Source: Neobacillus paridis (GTDB lineage: Bacteria > Bacillota > Bacilli > Bacillales > Cytobacillaceae). Taken from it: a stretch of 64,000 nucleotides of DNA. Every line of letters starts with the position of its first letter. The stretch's first letter is position 1. Of the stretch, positions 8,282 to 18,572 are shown piece after piece. The DNA is taken from the NCBI RefSeq assembly GCF_016765675.1, contig NZ_JAESWB010000168.1, forward strand, positions 186,001 to 250,000, written 5' to 3'. Under the pieces are notes generated by a model. The model was not told the origin of the DNA and did not search any database. It saw only the letters and a list, made by a program, of their open reading frames with translations. Both the position numbers and the translations under genes were made by a program.

Positions 8282-9487
8282 ATGGGTAAAAAAATATTGA
8301 AATCATATGATTATTCTTTAATCATCGCCATTTTTTTATTATGTGCGTTTGGTTTAGTCATGATCTACAGCTCCAGTATGGCTTGGGCGGTTCAAAGATA
8401 TGACTATCCGCCCGACTATTTCTATCAAAAACAAAAACTGTGGCTGATGGGGTTTTTCCTTATCTTTATTGTGACTGCTGCTATTCCATATAAGATTATG
8501 AAATTCACAAACGTTTTAGTTGTTATTGTGGCAGCCTCCATTGTGACTTTGTTAGGTTTGTTTGTGTTTGGCTATGAAGCCGGTGGTGCCGTAAGCTGGT
8601 ATAAATTCGGTTCATTTAAAATTCAACCGTCTGAGTTTGTTAAGTTGGGTATGATTATCTATTTGTCGGCTGTCTATGCCAAAAAGCAGACATACATCAA
8701 TCAATTTAATACAGGTGTCCTTCCACCGCTCGCCTATTTATTGATTATCTGCTTCTTGATTATTCTGCAGCCTGACTATGGAACCGCCAGTATTATTGCT
8801 GCAATTGCCGCTACGATCATTCTTTGCTCAGGGATGAATTTCAAAAATATCACAAAGCTCGTCATCATGATGCTGATTGTCATTTTACCGCTTGCCTATG
8901 TTTTAAGGGACCATATTTTTTCTGAGAAGCGTGCCAGTCGTTTTGCTGTGTTGAGCAACCCATTCGCCGAAGAATATGTCCAAGGTGCCGGGTTCCACCT
9001 GGCAAACTCTTATATTGCCATTGGTTCCGGTGGCATTAATGGACTAGGGCTGGGAAAAAGTATTCAAAAGCTCGGCTATCTGCCAGAGTCGCACACAGAC
9101 TTTATTATGGCTGTCATTGCTGAGGAGCTGGGAATCTGGGGAGTCGGCTTTGTGATTCTATTACTTTCATACATCGTCTTAAGAGGAATTTATATCGGGC
9201 TCCAATGTAAGGATCCGTTTGGCAGCCTGCTGGCGATCGGAATCTCCAGTATGATTGGCATTCAATCGTTTATCAATCTTGCCGGTGTATCAGGACTAAT
9301 CCCGCTCACTGGTGTAACACTTCCTTTTGTAAGTTATGGAGGTTCTTCATTGTTTATGCTAGCAGCAGCTTCAGGAATACTTGTGAATGTTTCTATGTTT
9401 GTAAAGTTTGAAAAAAAATACAAAAACCAACAGGGACAAGCTAATAAAGGCTTACAGCAGCGAGATGGGAAAGTTTATTATATTTGA
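8282..9487 (+). CDS. ftsW: septal peptidoglycan polymerase FtsW (SEDS family)
   Basis: Integral membrane glycosyltransferase of the SEDS family that polymerises lipid II at the septum with its partner PBP2B (pbpB in this window). 401 residues, about ten membrane helices; family signatures MIYSSSMAW near the start, FKIQPSEFVKLG in the middle, and the C-terminal TGVTLPFVSYGGSS. ATG 8282 is chosen with GAGGA eight bases upstream; ORF extension upstream adds seven residues. A TATAAT at 8238-8243 could be its -10, without a clear -35. spoVE is the sporulation paralogue. Confidence 0.96.
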   Translation: MGKKILKSYDYSLIIAIFLLCAFGLVMIYSSSMAWAVQRYDYPPDYFYQKQKLWLMGFFLIFIVTAAIPYKIMKFTNVLVVIVAASIVTLLGLFVFGYEAGGAVSWYKFGSFKIQPSEFVKLGMIIYLSAVYAKKQTYINQFNTGVLPPLAYLLIICFLIILQPDYGTASIIAAIAATIILCSGMNFKNITKLVIMMLIVILPLAYVLRDHIFSEKRASRFAVLSNPFAEEYVQGAGFHLANSYIAIGSGGINGLGLGKSIQKLGYLPESHTDFIMAVIAEELGIWGVGFVILLLSYIVLRGIYIGLQCKDPFGSLLAIGISSMIGIQSFINLAGVSGLIPLTGVTLPFVSYGGSSLFMLAAASGILVNVSMFVKFEKKYKNQQGQANKGLQQRDGKVYYI

Positions 9488-9496
9488 TTAACCACC

Positions 9497-9516
9497 AGGA
9501 CCTTTGTAAAGGTCCT
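9497..9516. terminator. hairpin between ftsW and pyc
   Basis: Perfect stem AGGACCTTT (9497-9505) / AAAGGTCCT (9508-9516). No T-run follows, so it may be a weak terminator or an mRNA-stabilising or processing hairpin rather than a strong stop. Confidence 0.5.
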
Positions 9517-9551
9517 GTGCGGTATTACATATAAAAAGAGGTGTTTTAAAG

Positions 9552-12500
9552 GTGACTAGAAAAATTAATAAAGTATTAGTTGCTAACAGGGGTGAAATAG
9601 CAATCAGGGTTTTTCGCGCCTGTACTGAACTGAATATTCGAACTGTTGCGATATATTCCAAAGAAGATTCCGGTTCATATCATCGCTATAAGGCGGATGA
9701 AGCATATATCGTCGGCGAAGGAAAAAAACCAATTGATGCCTATTTAGATATTGACGGGATCATCGCCATCGCCAAAAAATGTGGAGCTGATGCGATTCAT
9801 CCGGGTTATGGTTTTTTATCTGAAAACATTCATTTTGCCAAGCGCTGCGTTGAGGAAGGGATCATATTCATTGGACCTGAAACGAAGCACTTGGATATGT
9901 TTGGTGATAAGGTAAAAGCAAGACATCAGGCAGTACAAGCCGGCATTCCGGTCATTCCCGGAAGTGACGGTCCGGTCCAAACCCTTCAAGACGTGTTGGA
10001 ATTTACAGATTCATATGGCTTTCCCATCATTATTAAAGCAGCACTTGGCGGCGGCGGAAGAGGCATGCGCATCGTCAGAAACCGCGATGAAGTGGAAGAA
10101 GCATTTGCACGGGCAAAATCGGAAGCCAAAGCAGCATTTGGCAATGATGAAGTTTATGTGGAAAAATTAATTGAGAAGCCAAAACATATAGAAGTTCAAA
10201 TCATCGGTGATAGACAAGGGAACATTGTTCATCTTTATGAACGGGACTGTTCAGTACAGCGACGGCATCAAAAGGTCGTTGAAGTTGCCCCAAGTGTTTC
10301 TCTTTCAGATGGACTAAGAAAGCAAATTTGTGATGCTGCGGTTAAGCTGATGAAGAACGTGGGATATGTGAATGCTGGGACAGTTGAATTTCTTGTATCT
10401 GGAAATGATTTCTATTTTATCGAAGTTAATCCCCGTATCCAGGTAGAGCATACTGTTACTGAAATGGTAACCGGCATTGATATCGTGCAAACCCAAATTT
10501 TCGTTGCTGAGGGCCATGATTTACACGGAGCAATTATTGGCATTCCAGCCCAGGAAAAAATTCAGTTAAATGGCTATGCAATCCAATCGAGGGTGACTAC
10601 AGAAGATCCACTAAACCAATTTATGCCTGATACCGGGAAAATCATGGCCTATCGTTCCGGGGGCGGGTTTGGTGTCCGTCTTGATGCTGGAAATGGGTTC
10701 CAAGGAGCCGTAATTACGCCCTATTACGACTCGTTATTGGTAAAGCTGTCAACCTGGGCGTTAACGTTTGAGCATGCAGCAGCCAAAATGGTCCGTAATT
10801 TGCAAGAGTTTCGAATCAGGGGAATAAAAACGAATATTCCATTTTTAGAGAACGTTGTTAAGCATGAAAAGTTCTTAAAAGGGGAGTATGATACTTCATT
10901 TATTGATTCGACTCCGGAATTATTTAAATTTCCTGTCCGCAAAGACCGCGGAACAAAAATGCTGAATTATATCGGAAACGTAACCATTAATGGCTTTCCA
11001 GGAATCGAAAAAAAGAAGCGGCCGGTTTTCGAAAAACCAAGAATGCCGAAATTACCATATGATTATCCAACAAAAGAAGGAACCAAACAAATTCTCGATA
11101 AGCATGGTGCCACAGGACTCGTTGACTGGGTGAAACAGCAAAAACAGGTGTTGTTAACAGATACTACTTTCCGCGATGCACACCAATCATTGCTGGCAAC
11201 AAGAATGAGAACGACGGATATCACCCATATTGCCGAACCTACCGCGAAATTGTTACCGGATTTATTTTCTTTTGAAATGTGGGGCGGGGCTACATTTGAT
11301 GTTGCCTATCGCTTTTTGAAAGAAGATCCATGGGAAAGATTATTAACATTAAGGGAAAAAATCCCTAATGTTTTGTTTCAAATGTTGTTCCGTGGTGCGA
11401 ATGCGGTTGGTTATAAAAACTATCCGGATAATGTCATCAGAGAATTTGTTAATCACTCTGCCTCAGCGGGCATTGACGTTTTTCGAATCTTCGACAGCTT
11501 AAACTGGGTAAAAGGAATGGAAACAGCGATTGATGCTGTCAGGCAGACTGGCAAGATTGCCGAGGCTGCGATTTGTTATACAGGCGATATTTTAGATCCA
11601 TCAAGGCCGAAATATAACTTGGAATACTATAAAAATCTTGCGAAAGAGCTTGAAAATCAAGGTGCACATATTTTGGGAATCAAAGATATGGCTGGCTTAT
11701 TGAAGCCAGAAGCAGCTTATCGGCTGATATCTGAATTAAAAGCTACTGTCGACATTCCCATTCACCTTCATACACATGATACGAGTGGTAACGGAATCTT
11801 CACTTATGCCCGTGCCATTGACGGTGGCGTGGATATTGTTGATACAGCTTTAAGTACGATGGCAGGACTAACATCCCAGCCGAGTGCCAATTCTTTATAT
11901 TATGCCCTGGAAGGCAGTGAGCGAAAACCTGTTGTAAACATCGATGCGCTTGAAAAACTGTCATATTATTGGGAGGATATTAGGAAATATTACTCCGATT
12001 TTGAAAGCGGTATGGTGGCGCCTCATTCGGAAGTATATCAGCATGAGATGCCGGGAGGACAGTACAGCAATCTGCAGCAACAGGCTAAGGCGGTTGGTTT
12101 AGGGGAGCAGTGGGATGACGTGAAAGAAATGTATTCCCGCGTAAACCAAATGTTTGGCGATATTGTCAAGGTAACACCTTCCTCGAAGGTGGTTGGTGAT
12201 ATGGCACTATTTATGGTTCAGAATCAGTTATCAGAGCAGGATGTGCTGGAAAAAGGTACTTCACTAGATTTTCCTGATTCCGTTGTAGAATTATTTGAAG
12301 GATACCTTGGTCAGCCATATGGTGGATTTCCTGAAGAACTGCAAAAGGTTATTCTTAAAGGGAAGAAGCCGCTGGAAGTTCGGCCTGGAGAATTGCTTGA
12401 ACCGGTGGATTTTGAAAAACTAAAGGAAGAACTATATCATGAATTGAACCGGCAGGTAACCGACTTTGAAGTAATCTCCTATGCTCTGTATCCAAAGGTT

Positions 12501-12995
12501 TTCCTGGAATATATAAAAACGGTCGAACAGTTTGGAAATGTGTCTGTTCTGGATACCCCAACATTCCTTTATGGGATGAGATTGGGTGAGGAAATTGAAG
12601 TGGAAATTGAAACCGGGAAAACATTAATTGTGAAACTTGTTTCCATTGGGCAACCACAGGCAGACGGAACCAGGGTCGTTTATTTTGAATTGAACGGCCA
12701 GCCGCGTGAGGTTATCATCAAAGACGAAAGTATTAAAGCTACGGTTGTCTCCCGCCTAAAAGGTGATCCGAAAAATGAAACTCATATTTCTGCTTCTATG
12801 CCTGGTACCGTCATTAAGGTGGTTGTGGAAAAAGGTGAAAAGGTTGAGCGTGGTGACCACTTAATGATCACAGAGGCAATGAAAATGGAAACGACGGTGC
12901 AAGCACCATTTTCCGGTGTGGTAAAAGATATTTATGTATCTAGCGGTGATGCGATTCAAACCGGAGATTTAATGATTGAACTGGTAAGGGAATAG
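9552..12995 (+). CDS. pyc: pyruvate carboxylase
   Basis: Biotin-dependent enzyme that makes oxaloacetate from pyruvate, CO2 and ATP to refill the citric acid cycle. 1147 residues, the full single-chain form: N-terminal biotin carboxylase (ATP-grasp, GGGGRGMR and the EVNPRIQVEHT motif), carboxyltransferase (from about residue 530, DTTFRDAHQSLLATRMRT), and C-terminal biotinyl domain with EAMKMET, biotinyl Lys1111. GTG start with an AGAGGTG site. Sits between ftsW and ctaA as I recall for B. subtilis. A second, subunit-type biotin carboxylase occurs at 35882. Confidence 0.97.
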   Translation: MTRKINKVLVANRGEIAIRVFRACTELNIRTVAIYSKEDSGSYHRYKADEAYIVGEGKKPIDAYLDIDGIIAIAKKCGADAIHPGYGFLSENIHFAKRCVEEGIIFIGPETKHLDMFGDKVKARHQAVQAGIPVIPGSDGPVQTLQDVLEFTDSYGFPIIIKAALGGGGRGMRIVRNRDEVEEAFARAKSEAKAAFGNDEVYVEKLIEKPKHIEVQIIGDRQGNIVHLYERDCSVQRRHQKVVEVAPSVSLSDGLRKQICDAAVKLMKNVGYVNAGTVEFLVSGNDFYFIEVNPRIQVEHTVTEMVTGIDIVQTQIFVAEGHDLHGAIIGIPAQEKIQLNGYAIQSRVTTEDPLNQFMPDTGKIMAYRSGGGFGVRLDAGNGFQGAVITPYYDSLLVKLSTWALTFEHAAAKMVRNLQEFRIRGIKTNIPFLENVVKHEKFLKGEYDTSFIDSTPELFKFPVRKDRGTKMLNYIGNVTINGFPGIEKKKRPVFEKPRMPKLPYDYPTKEGTKQILDKHGATGLVDWVKQQKQVLLTDTTFRDAHQSLLATRMRTTDITHIAEPTAKLLPDLFSFEMWGGATFDVAYRFLKEDPWERLLTLREKIPNVLFQMLFRGANAVGYKNYPDNVIREFVNHSASAGIDVFRIFDSLNWVKGMETAIDAVRQTGKIAEAAICYTGDILDPSRPKYNLEYYKNLAKELENQGAHILGIKDMAGLLKPEAAYRLISELKATVDIPIHLHTHDTSGNGIFTYARAIDGGVDIVDTALSTMAGLTSQPSANSLYYALEGSERKPVVNIDALEKLSYYWEDIRKYYSDFESGMVAPHSEVYQHEMPGGQYSNLQQQAKAVGLGEQWDDVKEMYSRVNQMFGDIVKVTPSSKVVGDMALFMVQNQLSEQDVLEKGTSLDFPDSVVELFEGYLGQPYGGFPEELQKVILKGKKPLEVRPGELLEPVDFEKLKEELYHELNRQVTDFEVISYALYPKVFLEYIKTVEQFGNVSVLDTPTFLYGMRLGEEIEVEIETGKTLIVKLVSIGQPQADGTRVVYFELNGQPREVIIKDESIKATVVSRLKGDPKNETHISASMPGTVIKVVVEKGEKVERGDHLMITEAMKMETTVQAPFSGVVKDIYVSSGDAIQTGDLMIELVRE

Positions 12996-12998
12996 AAA

Positions 12999-13034
12999 GA
13001 AGGCTGCCGGGGATAACTCGGCAGCCTTTTTTAG
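12999..13034. terminator. bidirectional terminator between pyc and ctaA
   Basis: Stem AAGGCTGCCG (13000-13009) / CGGCAGCCTT (13019-13028), T-run on the forward side; separates two convergent genes. Confidence 0.85.
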
Positions 13035-13933
13035 TATCTTTTTGCTCTTGAAAAGAGGAGAAGAAAATAACTGAGAATACCAAAAAGAAAAGTAATAAAT
13101 AGGGCATGTAATAAAGCTATATACAAATTCAGCCTTGAGAAAATAATCAATGCCCCTGCAATAACTTGCAGTGAGACAAGGGTAAATGCAATAATCCAGC
13201 CCCAATATATAACCTTTTGGTCTTTATAATAGCGGATTGCTAGATAAGTAACATAGGCAATCCAGAGAAAAAGTATTGCTGCAGCTGTCCGATGTCCCAT
13301 CTGCACCCATTGATACATATTGTCAGGAAGGCCGGGGCTATCATTTAGGCATAACGGCCAGTCGCGGCAAACTAAGCTAGATTTTGTATGACGGACAAGT
13401 GCCCCAGTATAAATGACTAGATAACTGTAAATGGAAATGGCAATAATATGAAACTTCATTCTCTTGTCAATCATCACATTTTCGGCATCAAACTTTTTAT
13501 CAATCTCAAAAATGAGCAGTGTTAACAAAAACACGGCAGCAAAAGAGATAAGCGATATGCCGAAGTGGAGCGCAAGGACAAAGTCGGATTGCCCCCAAAC
13601 AACAGCGGCAGCGCCAATTAATCCTTGCAACACTAAGAAAAAAACTGAAAGAAACGATAAAAACTTCGTTTCTCTTATATGTCCGATGGCTTTCCAAGAC
13701 CATATCGATAGAATTAAAACCATGAACCCGCCTGCCCCGGATACGAGGCGGTGAGCCAGTTCAATCACTAATTCAGAGTTGATATCAGTGGGTATAAACC
13801 TACCATTGCATAAAGGCCAAGAACGGCCGCAGCCCATTCCGGAACCAGTTTTTGTAACTAATGCTCCACCAATTAAAATAAAGATCATCACTATTGTGGT
13901 AGTAACCGCCAACCATTTTAAAGATCGCTGCAA
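13031..13933 (-). CDS. ctaA: heme A synthase CtaA
   Basis: Membrane enzyme that oxidises the methyl group of heme O to the formyl group of heme A, required for the a-type oxidase encoded next door. About eight helices in two similar halves; heme-ligand His residues ([29 protein letters not shown]) and the two Cys pairs typical of Bacillus CtaA (CGRSWPLC and CRDWPLC). TTG 13933, six bases after AAGGTG, gives 300 residues aligned with the family start; GTG 13942 overlaps that site. Divergent from ctaB, with a shared 580-base regulatory gap. Confidence 0.95.
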   Translation of the reverse strand: MQRSLKWLAVTTTIVMIFILIGGALVTKTGSGMGCGRSWPLCNGRFIPTDINSELVIELAHRLVSGAGGFMVLILSIWSWKAIGHIRETKFLSFLSVFFLVLQGLIGAAAVVWGQSDFVLALHFGISLISFAAVFLLTLLIFEIDKKFDAENVMIDKRMKFHIIAISIYSYLVIYTGALVRHTKSSLVCRDWPLCLNDSPGLPDNMYQWVQMGHRTAAAILFLWIAYVTYLAIRYYKDQKVIYWGWIIAFTLVSLQVIAGALIIFSRLNLYIALLHALFITFLFGILSYFLLLFSRAKRY

Positions 13934-14512
13934 AAAATTCACCTTCTTACCAATAATTCAAAAATTTGTATTTAGTTAATGTTGAAAGTATAATAATTCA
14001 GAAAGCATCAGAAAACTCCTATTCATCATAACGAATTCCTCGGGAAAAGAACAGAATTTCAATCGCCCTTTTTTATAATTTTTAAAAAAAAGGATAATAA
14101 ATAAATAATTTTCTATTTTAACTATTATTATAGTGAAAATAGTTGCAACTTTGCTAGGAGTTTGTTAGAAATATAAGTAGGATGCTTAATTAGAATAATT
14201 ATTTTTTAAAGCTCAAAAGAAGCTGCTCATAAATTGCCATATTCTTCTTCTAAGTTTACATTTAGTGTAAATTAGGTTTAAAAGAGTAAAAATTCACTAT
14301 TTTTATAACAGAAATCATTTCGTTCACAAATTAGACAAAAATTATTCAAAAAAAGTTCACAAAAATATCAAAAAATGTGATTTAATATACAGAGAAAGTG
14401 TTAAAATTATGACCTTATTTTTTAAAAATACATACACAGACAGTAGGATGATTAAAGGTATTGGTTGCCAGTGAAATGAGAATATTGTTATTAACATGAG
14501 GAGGAGAAATGG
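13934..14512. other. AT-rich ctaA-ctaB intergenic region
   Basis: Gap of about 580 bases without a plausible gene. It holds long A/T tracts, a palindrome TTTACA-TTTAG-TGTAAA at 14255-14271, two ResD-like boxes (separate entry), a possible ctaB -10 around 14383, and a long ctaB leader. Divergent promoters for ctaA and ctaB must lie here. I see no RNA gene or terminator. Confidence 0.7.
14323..14363 (-). promoter_or_regulatory. two ResD-like boxes
   Basis: TTTGTGAA occurs twice on the reverse strand, at 14323-14330 and 14356-14363, spaced 33 bases (about three helical turns). TTTGTGAAT is the consensus I recall for ResD, the response regulator that activates ctaA and the cta operon in B. subtilis. 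Location between ctaA and ctaB fits. Confidence 0.5.
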
Positions 14513-15439
14513 ATGTCTAACTCAAAGGCTGCCACCCCGAATGGAGCAGCAAGTATTTCTGCAGACACATATAAAACATCTGCCTGGAAAGATTTTATGG
14601 CATTGATAAAAATTGGAATTGTGAATTCTAACCTTATTACCACCTTTACAGGTCTATGGCTGGCGCTTCATTTTACCGGGCAAAGCTTTTTAGAAAACTT
14701 GGATCTTGTTCTTTTTACCGTAGCGGGCTCCTCACTCATCATTGCAGGCTCCTGTGTTATTAATAATTATGTGGATCGCGATATTGATCATTTAATGGAA
14801 AGAACAAAATCAAGACCAACTGTAACGGGTAAAGTGGCCGCAGTTAAAGTATTGGGACTTGGTATTTTATTTATCGGACTGGGAACGCTGTCATTATTAT
14901 TTACTTCCGTAACTGCAACAGTAATTGGACTGCTTGGGGTTTTTAGCTATGTTTTCCTTTATACCCTGTGGTCGAAACGGCAATTAGTTTCTAATACAAT
15001 CATCGGAAGCATTTCAGGAGCAGTCCCGCCGCTGATTGGTTGGGCAGCTGTCGATCCCAATCTTGATATTATGGCGTGGGCCTTATTTATCTTAATGTTT
15101 GCTTGGCAGCCGCCGCATTTTTATGCGCTTGCGATGAGACGGGTAGAAGAGTACCGAGCTGCCGGAATACCGATGCTCCCGGTTGTGAAAGGGTTTAAAA
15201 CAACGAAATTACACATTTTATTTTGGGTGGCGCTATTATTGCCGCTTCCATTTTTTTTCGTTAAGTTGGGAATCCCATTTCTAATTCTGGCCACCTTGTT
15301 AAATTTAGGCTGGCTCGTTTTAGGGATTTTTGGATATAAGATCAAAGATGACATAAAGTGGGCAAAACTAATGTTTGTTTACTCATTGCAATATTTAACT
15401 ATTATTTTTGTAGCGATGGTTCTTGTTACATTAATTTAG
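14513..15439 (+). CDS. ctaB: protoheme IX farnesyltransferase (heme O synthase) CtaB
   Basis: UbiA-family prenyltransferase that adds a farnesyl group to heme B to give heme O, the substrate of CtaA. 308 residues with a soluble Ala/Ser-rich N-terminus (about 25 residues), then about nine helices. Conserved Asp-rich motifs: [15 protein letters not shown] with SRP following, and the second loop with YWTLWSK-like and VVKG segments. ATG 14513 preceded by GAGGAGG. First gene of the cta operon, separated from ctaC by a hairpin terminator. Confidence 0.96.
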   Translation: MSNSKAATPNGAASISADTYKTSAWKDFMALIKIGIVNSNLITTFTGLWLALHFTGQSFLENLDLVLFTVAGSSLIIAGSCVINNYVDRDIDHLMERTKSRPTVTGKVAAVKVLGLGILFIGLGTLSLLFTSVTATVIGLLGVFSYVFLYTLWSKRQLVSNTIIGSISGAVPPLIGWAAVDPNLDIMAWALFILMFAWQPPHFYALAMRRVEEYRAAGIPMLPVVKGFKTTKLHILFWVALLLPLPFFFVKLGIPFLILATLLNLGWLVLGIFGYKIKDDIKWAKLMFVYSLQYLTIIFVAMVLVTLI

Positions 15440-15442
15440 TTT

Positions 15443-15507
15443 TGCTTAAGCGCCTTTCGTGAATATGGAGAAGGTACATTCTTCATATTATATTAAGCAG
15501 TTTTTTA
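15443..15507 (+). terminator. bipartite hairpin terminator between ctaB and ctaC
   Basis: Outer stem TGCTTAA (15443-15449) / TTAAGCA (15493-15499), inner stem ATATGGAGAA (15463-15472) / TTCTTCATAT (15479-15488), followed by a T-run at 15501-15506. A partial terminator in this position would lower ctaC-G expression relative to ctaB. Confidence 0.65.
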
Positions 15508-15616
15508 GAAAAATCTAAGAAACTGCAAGGGGTATTAATAGGGAAAGAGAGGCAGCATACTTCTTTGATCAAGCATTTATAAAGAATTTATGAGCGAAAG
15601 AGGGGTTTGATGGGTT

Positions 15617-16672
15617 ATGAAAAGGTTTGCAAAATGGCGTCTAATTTCATTATTCGCGATTTTAGCGCTCGTACTTTCCGGATGTGGTCGACCATATCTT
15701 TCTTCGTTGCGGCCTGCCGGTGAAGTAGCAGACATCCAATATGATCTAATGAAGTTAAGTACATGGATCATGGTTGGGGTAATTATCGTTGTATTGATCA
15801 TTTTTACAATTGTCTTTTTTCGTTTTAGAAGAAAAGATGACAGAATTCCTAAACAAGTGGAAGGAAGTCATACATTAGAAATTATTTGGACAGTTATTCC
15901 AATTCTTTTACTATTAATTTTAGCTGTTCCAACAGTTGCGGCTACCTTTAAGCTCGCTGATGTGAAAGAAATGGATAAGAAAAATTCAAAGGCACTTGTT
16001 ATTAATGTTCGTTCGCATCTATACTGGTGGGATTTTGAATATCCGAATGAAAAAATTGTTACCAGTCAAGACCTTGTGGTTCCAACAAATGAGAAAGTGT
16101 ATTTTAATTTGAAGTCGTTGGATGTTAAACACTCTTTTTGGATTCCTGCTGTAGGCGGCAAACTGGACACAAACACTGATAATATCAATAGGTTCTGGTT
16201 AGTGTTTGACGACAAGCGGGCGAATGAAGCAGGGAATTTGTTCTACGGCAAATGCGCCGAGCTTTGCGGACCATCACATGCTTTAATGGATTTCAAAGTA
16301 AAAGCGATGAGCCGTGCCGACTTTGATACTTGGGTCAAGGATATGCAGGCTGTGAAACAACCTGAAAAAGCACAAACAGATTTGGCTGCCCAAGGGCAAG
16401 AAATTTTCAATAAGAGCTGTATTGGCTGTCATGCTGTTACACCTGAAGATAAACCTGAAGCTGCGCGACTTGCACCAAATTTAACAAATTTTGGTGAGAG
16501 ATCCAGGATTGCAGGTATTTTAGACCATAATAAAGAAGAATTAAAGAATTGGATTAAAAATCCTGAAACCTATAAACCAGGTAACGAAATGACCAATAAG
16601 TATCCGGCTATGACGGATGAACAACTCGATGCGTTAGCAGAATATTTAATGGGGCTTAAGGTTCAGGATTAA
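15617..16672 (+). CDS. ctaC: cytochrome c oxidase subunit II with cytochrome c domain (caa3)
   Basis: Electron-entry subunit of the caa3 oxidase. Lipoprotein signal with lipobox LSGC (Cys23), two membrane helices (about 50-75 and 90-115), CuA domain with Cys213, Cys217, His221 and Met224 in GKCAELCGPSHALM, and a C-terminal cytochrome c domain with CIGCH at 268-272. 351 residues, typical for Bacillus CtaC. The fused cytochrome marks the enzyme as the caa3 type that accepts electrons from cytochrome c. ATG start follows an AGGGGT site. Heads ctaC-D-E-F. Confidence 0.97.
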   Translation: MKRFAKWRLISLFAILALVLSGCGRPYLSSLRPAGEVADIQYDLMKLSTWIMVGVIIVVLIIFTIVFFRFRRKDDRIPKQVEGSHTLEIIWTVIPILLLLILAVPTVAATFKLADVKEMDKKNSKALVINVRSHLYWWDFEYPNEKIVTSQDLVVPTNEKVYFNLKSLDVKHSFWIPAVGGKLDTNTDNINRFWLVFDDKRANEAGNLFYGKCAELCGPSHALMDFKVKAMSRADFDTWVKDMQAVKQPEKAQTDLAAQGQEIFNKSCIGCHAVTPEDKPEAARLAPNLTNFGERSRIAGILDHNKEELKNWIKNPETYKPGNEMTNKYPAMTDEQLDALAEYLMGLKVQD

Positions 16673-16703
16673 AGGGGAATTGGATAGAAAGGGAGGTTAA
16701 ATT

Positions 16704-18572
16704 GTGAGTACCATTGCTCAAAAAAAGGGGTTTGGGGCAGTTTTATGGGATTACTTAACAACGGTAGACCATAAAAAGATTGCCCATCTTTATCTCATCG
16801 CAGGTGGATTATTTTTCATAATGGGTGGGATTGAAGCAGTATTAATCCGTATCCAGCTGGCGGTTCCAAATAATGATTTTGTCAGTGCCGGAGCCTTTAA
16901 TGAAATTATCACCATGCACGGAACGACGATGATTTTCTTGGCTGCGATGCCGCTGTTATTTGCTTTTATGAACGCGGTAATGCCATTGCAAATTGGGGCA
17001 CGCGATGTTGCATTTCCATTTGTAAATGCATTAGGTTTTTGGTTATTCTTTTTCGGAGGTCTGTTCTTAAACCTGTCTTGGTTTTTAGGCGGTGCACCTG
17101 ATGCTGGGTGGACTTCATATGCATCATTGTCTCTTCACTCAAAAGGACACGGAATTGACTTTTATGTTTTAGGGCTGCAGATCGCTGGTCTTGGAACATT
17201 AATTGGGGGAATCAACTTCCTTGTCACGATCATCAACATGCGGGCACCTGGAATGACATATATGCGGATGCCGTTATTTACTTGGACAACGTTTGTAGCT
17301 TCCGCAATGATTCTCTTTGCTTTCCCTCCGTTAACGGTTGGACTGACATTAATGATGTTTGACCGTTTGTTTGGCGCTAATTTCTTTGATGTCACCATGG
17401 GTGGGAATACGATTATTTGGGAGCATTTATTCTGGGTGTTCGGACACCCTGAAGTATATATTTTAATACTTCCAGCTTTTGGTATTTTCTCCGAAATCTT
17501 TTCGACTTTTTCAAGAAAACGGCTGTTTGGATATTCATCCATGGTCTTTGCAACAGTGCTAATTGGCTTCTTAGGCTTCATGGTATGGGCACATCACATG
17601 TTTACAACTGGTTTAGGGCCTGTCGCAAACGCAATTTTCGCTGTTGCCACGATGGCAATAGGAGTTCCTACAGGTATTAAAATTTTTAACTGGCTGTTTA
17701 CAATGTGGGGCGGAAGCGTGAAGTTTACAACTCCAATGTATTATGCGTTTGCCTTTATTCCTTCCTTTGTCATGGGAGGGGTAACCGGGGTCATGGTTGC
17801 AACAGCTGCTGCCGATTATCAATATCATGATACCTATTTTGTTGTGGCTCACTTCCACTATGTAATCGTTGGTGGGGTTGTCTTGGCCCTTCTTGCCGGC
17901 ACTCATTACTGGTGGCCAAAAATGTTCGGTACGATGTTAAATGAAACATTAGGAAAAATTACGTTCTGGCTGTTCTTCATTGGTTTCCATTTAACATTCT
18001 TTATCCAGCATTTCTTGGGTTTATGGGGAATGCCGCGCCGTGTCTTCACTTTCTTGCCTGGTCAAGGATTAGACGCTGGGAACCTGATCAGTTCTGTCGG
18101 GGCAGCCTTTATGTCAGCTGGAGTGATGATCCTTTTAATCAATATTGTCGTGACCCAAGTGAAGAATGTTAAGGTAGGCAACGATCCCTGGGGAGATGGA
18201 AGAACTCTTGAATGGGCTATTGCTTCACCGCCGCCATATTACAACTTTAAACAGCTCCCACTTGTACGCGGCTTGGATGCTTATTGGTTAGAAAAAATGG
18301 AAGGGAAAAAAGGCATGACACCGGCTGAACCAATTGGTGACATTCATATGCCAAATTCTTCATTCATCCCATTTATGATTACCTTAGGGCTATTTATTGC
18401 CGCATTCGGTGCAATGTACCATGTCAATGATAAGCCTTGGGCAATCCCGCTGTTAATTTTCGGTTTAGCTGTAACTTTTGGATCGATGTTAGTGCGTTCA
18501 TTCAAGGACGATCATGGGTACCATATTCATAAAGAGGAATTAACTCAAGATGAAAAGGGGGCTAAGGCATAA
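16704..18572 (+). CDS. ctaD: cytochrome c oxidase subunit I
   Basis: Catalytic subunit of the heme-copper oxidase: about 14 membrane helices, with heme a ligands (TMHGTTM) and CuB/heme a3 ligands in WVFGHPEVYI (the cross-linked His-Tyr pair), AHHMFTTG and the HFHYVIVGG motif. The K/D-channel glycines and Tyr are in place, so an active proton pump is likely. 622 residues. GTG start after GGAGG. The stop codon overlaps the ctaE start by one base (TAATG), showing tight translational linkage. Confidence 0.98.
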   Translation: MSTIAQKKGFGAVLWDYLTTVDHKKIAHLYLIAGGLFFIMGGIEAVLIRIQLAVPNNDFVSAGAFNEIITMHGTTMIFLAAMPLLFAFMNAVMPLQIGARDVAFPFVNALGFWLFFFGGLFLNLSWFLGGAPDAGWTSYASLSLHSKGHGIDFYVLGLQIAGLGTLIGGINFLVTIINMRAPGMTYMRMPLFTWTTFVASAMILFAFPPLTVGLTLMMFDRLFGANFFDVTMGGNTIIWEHLFWVFGHPEVYILILPAFGIFSEIFSTFSRKRLFGYSSMVFATVLIGFLGFMVWAHHMFTTGLGPVANAIFAVATMAIGVPTGIKIFNWLFTMWGGSVKFTTPMYYAFAFIPSFVMGGVTGVMVATAAADYQYHDTYFVVAHFHYVIVGGVVLALLAGTHYWWPKMFGTMLNETLGKITFWLFFIGFHLTFFIQHFLGLWGMPRRVFTFLPGQGLDAGNLISSVGAAFMSAGVMILLINIVVTQVKNVKVGNDPWGDGRTLEWAIASPPPYYNFKQLPLVRGLDAYWLEKMEGKKGMTPAEPIGDIHMPNSSFIPFMITLGLFIAAFGAMYHVNDKPWAIPLLIFGLAVTFGSMLVRSFKDDHGYHIHKEELTQDEKGAKA

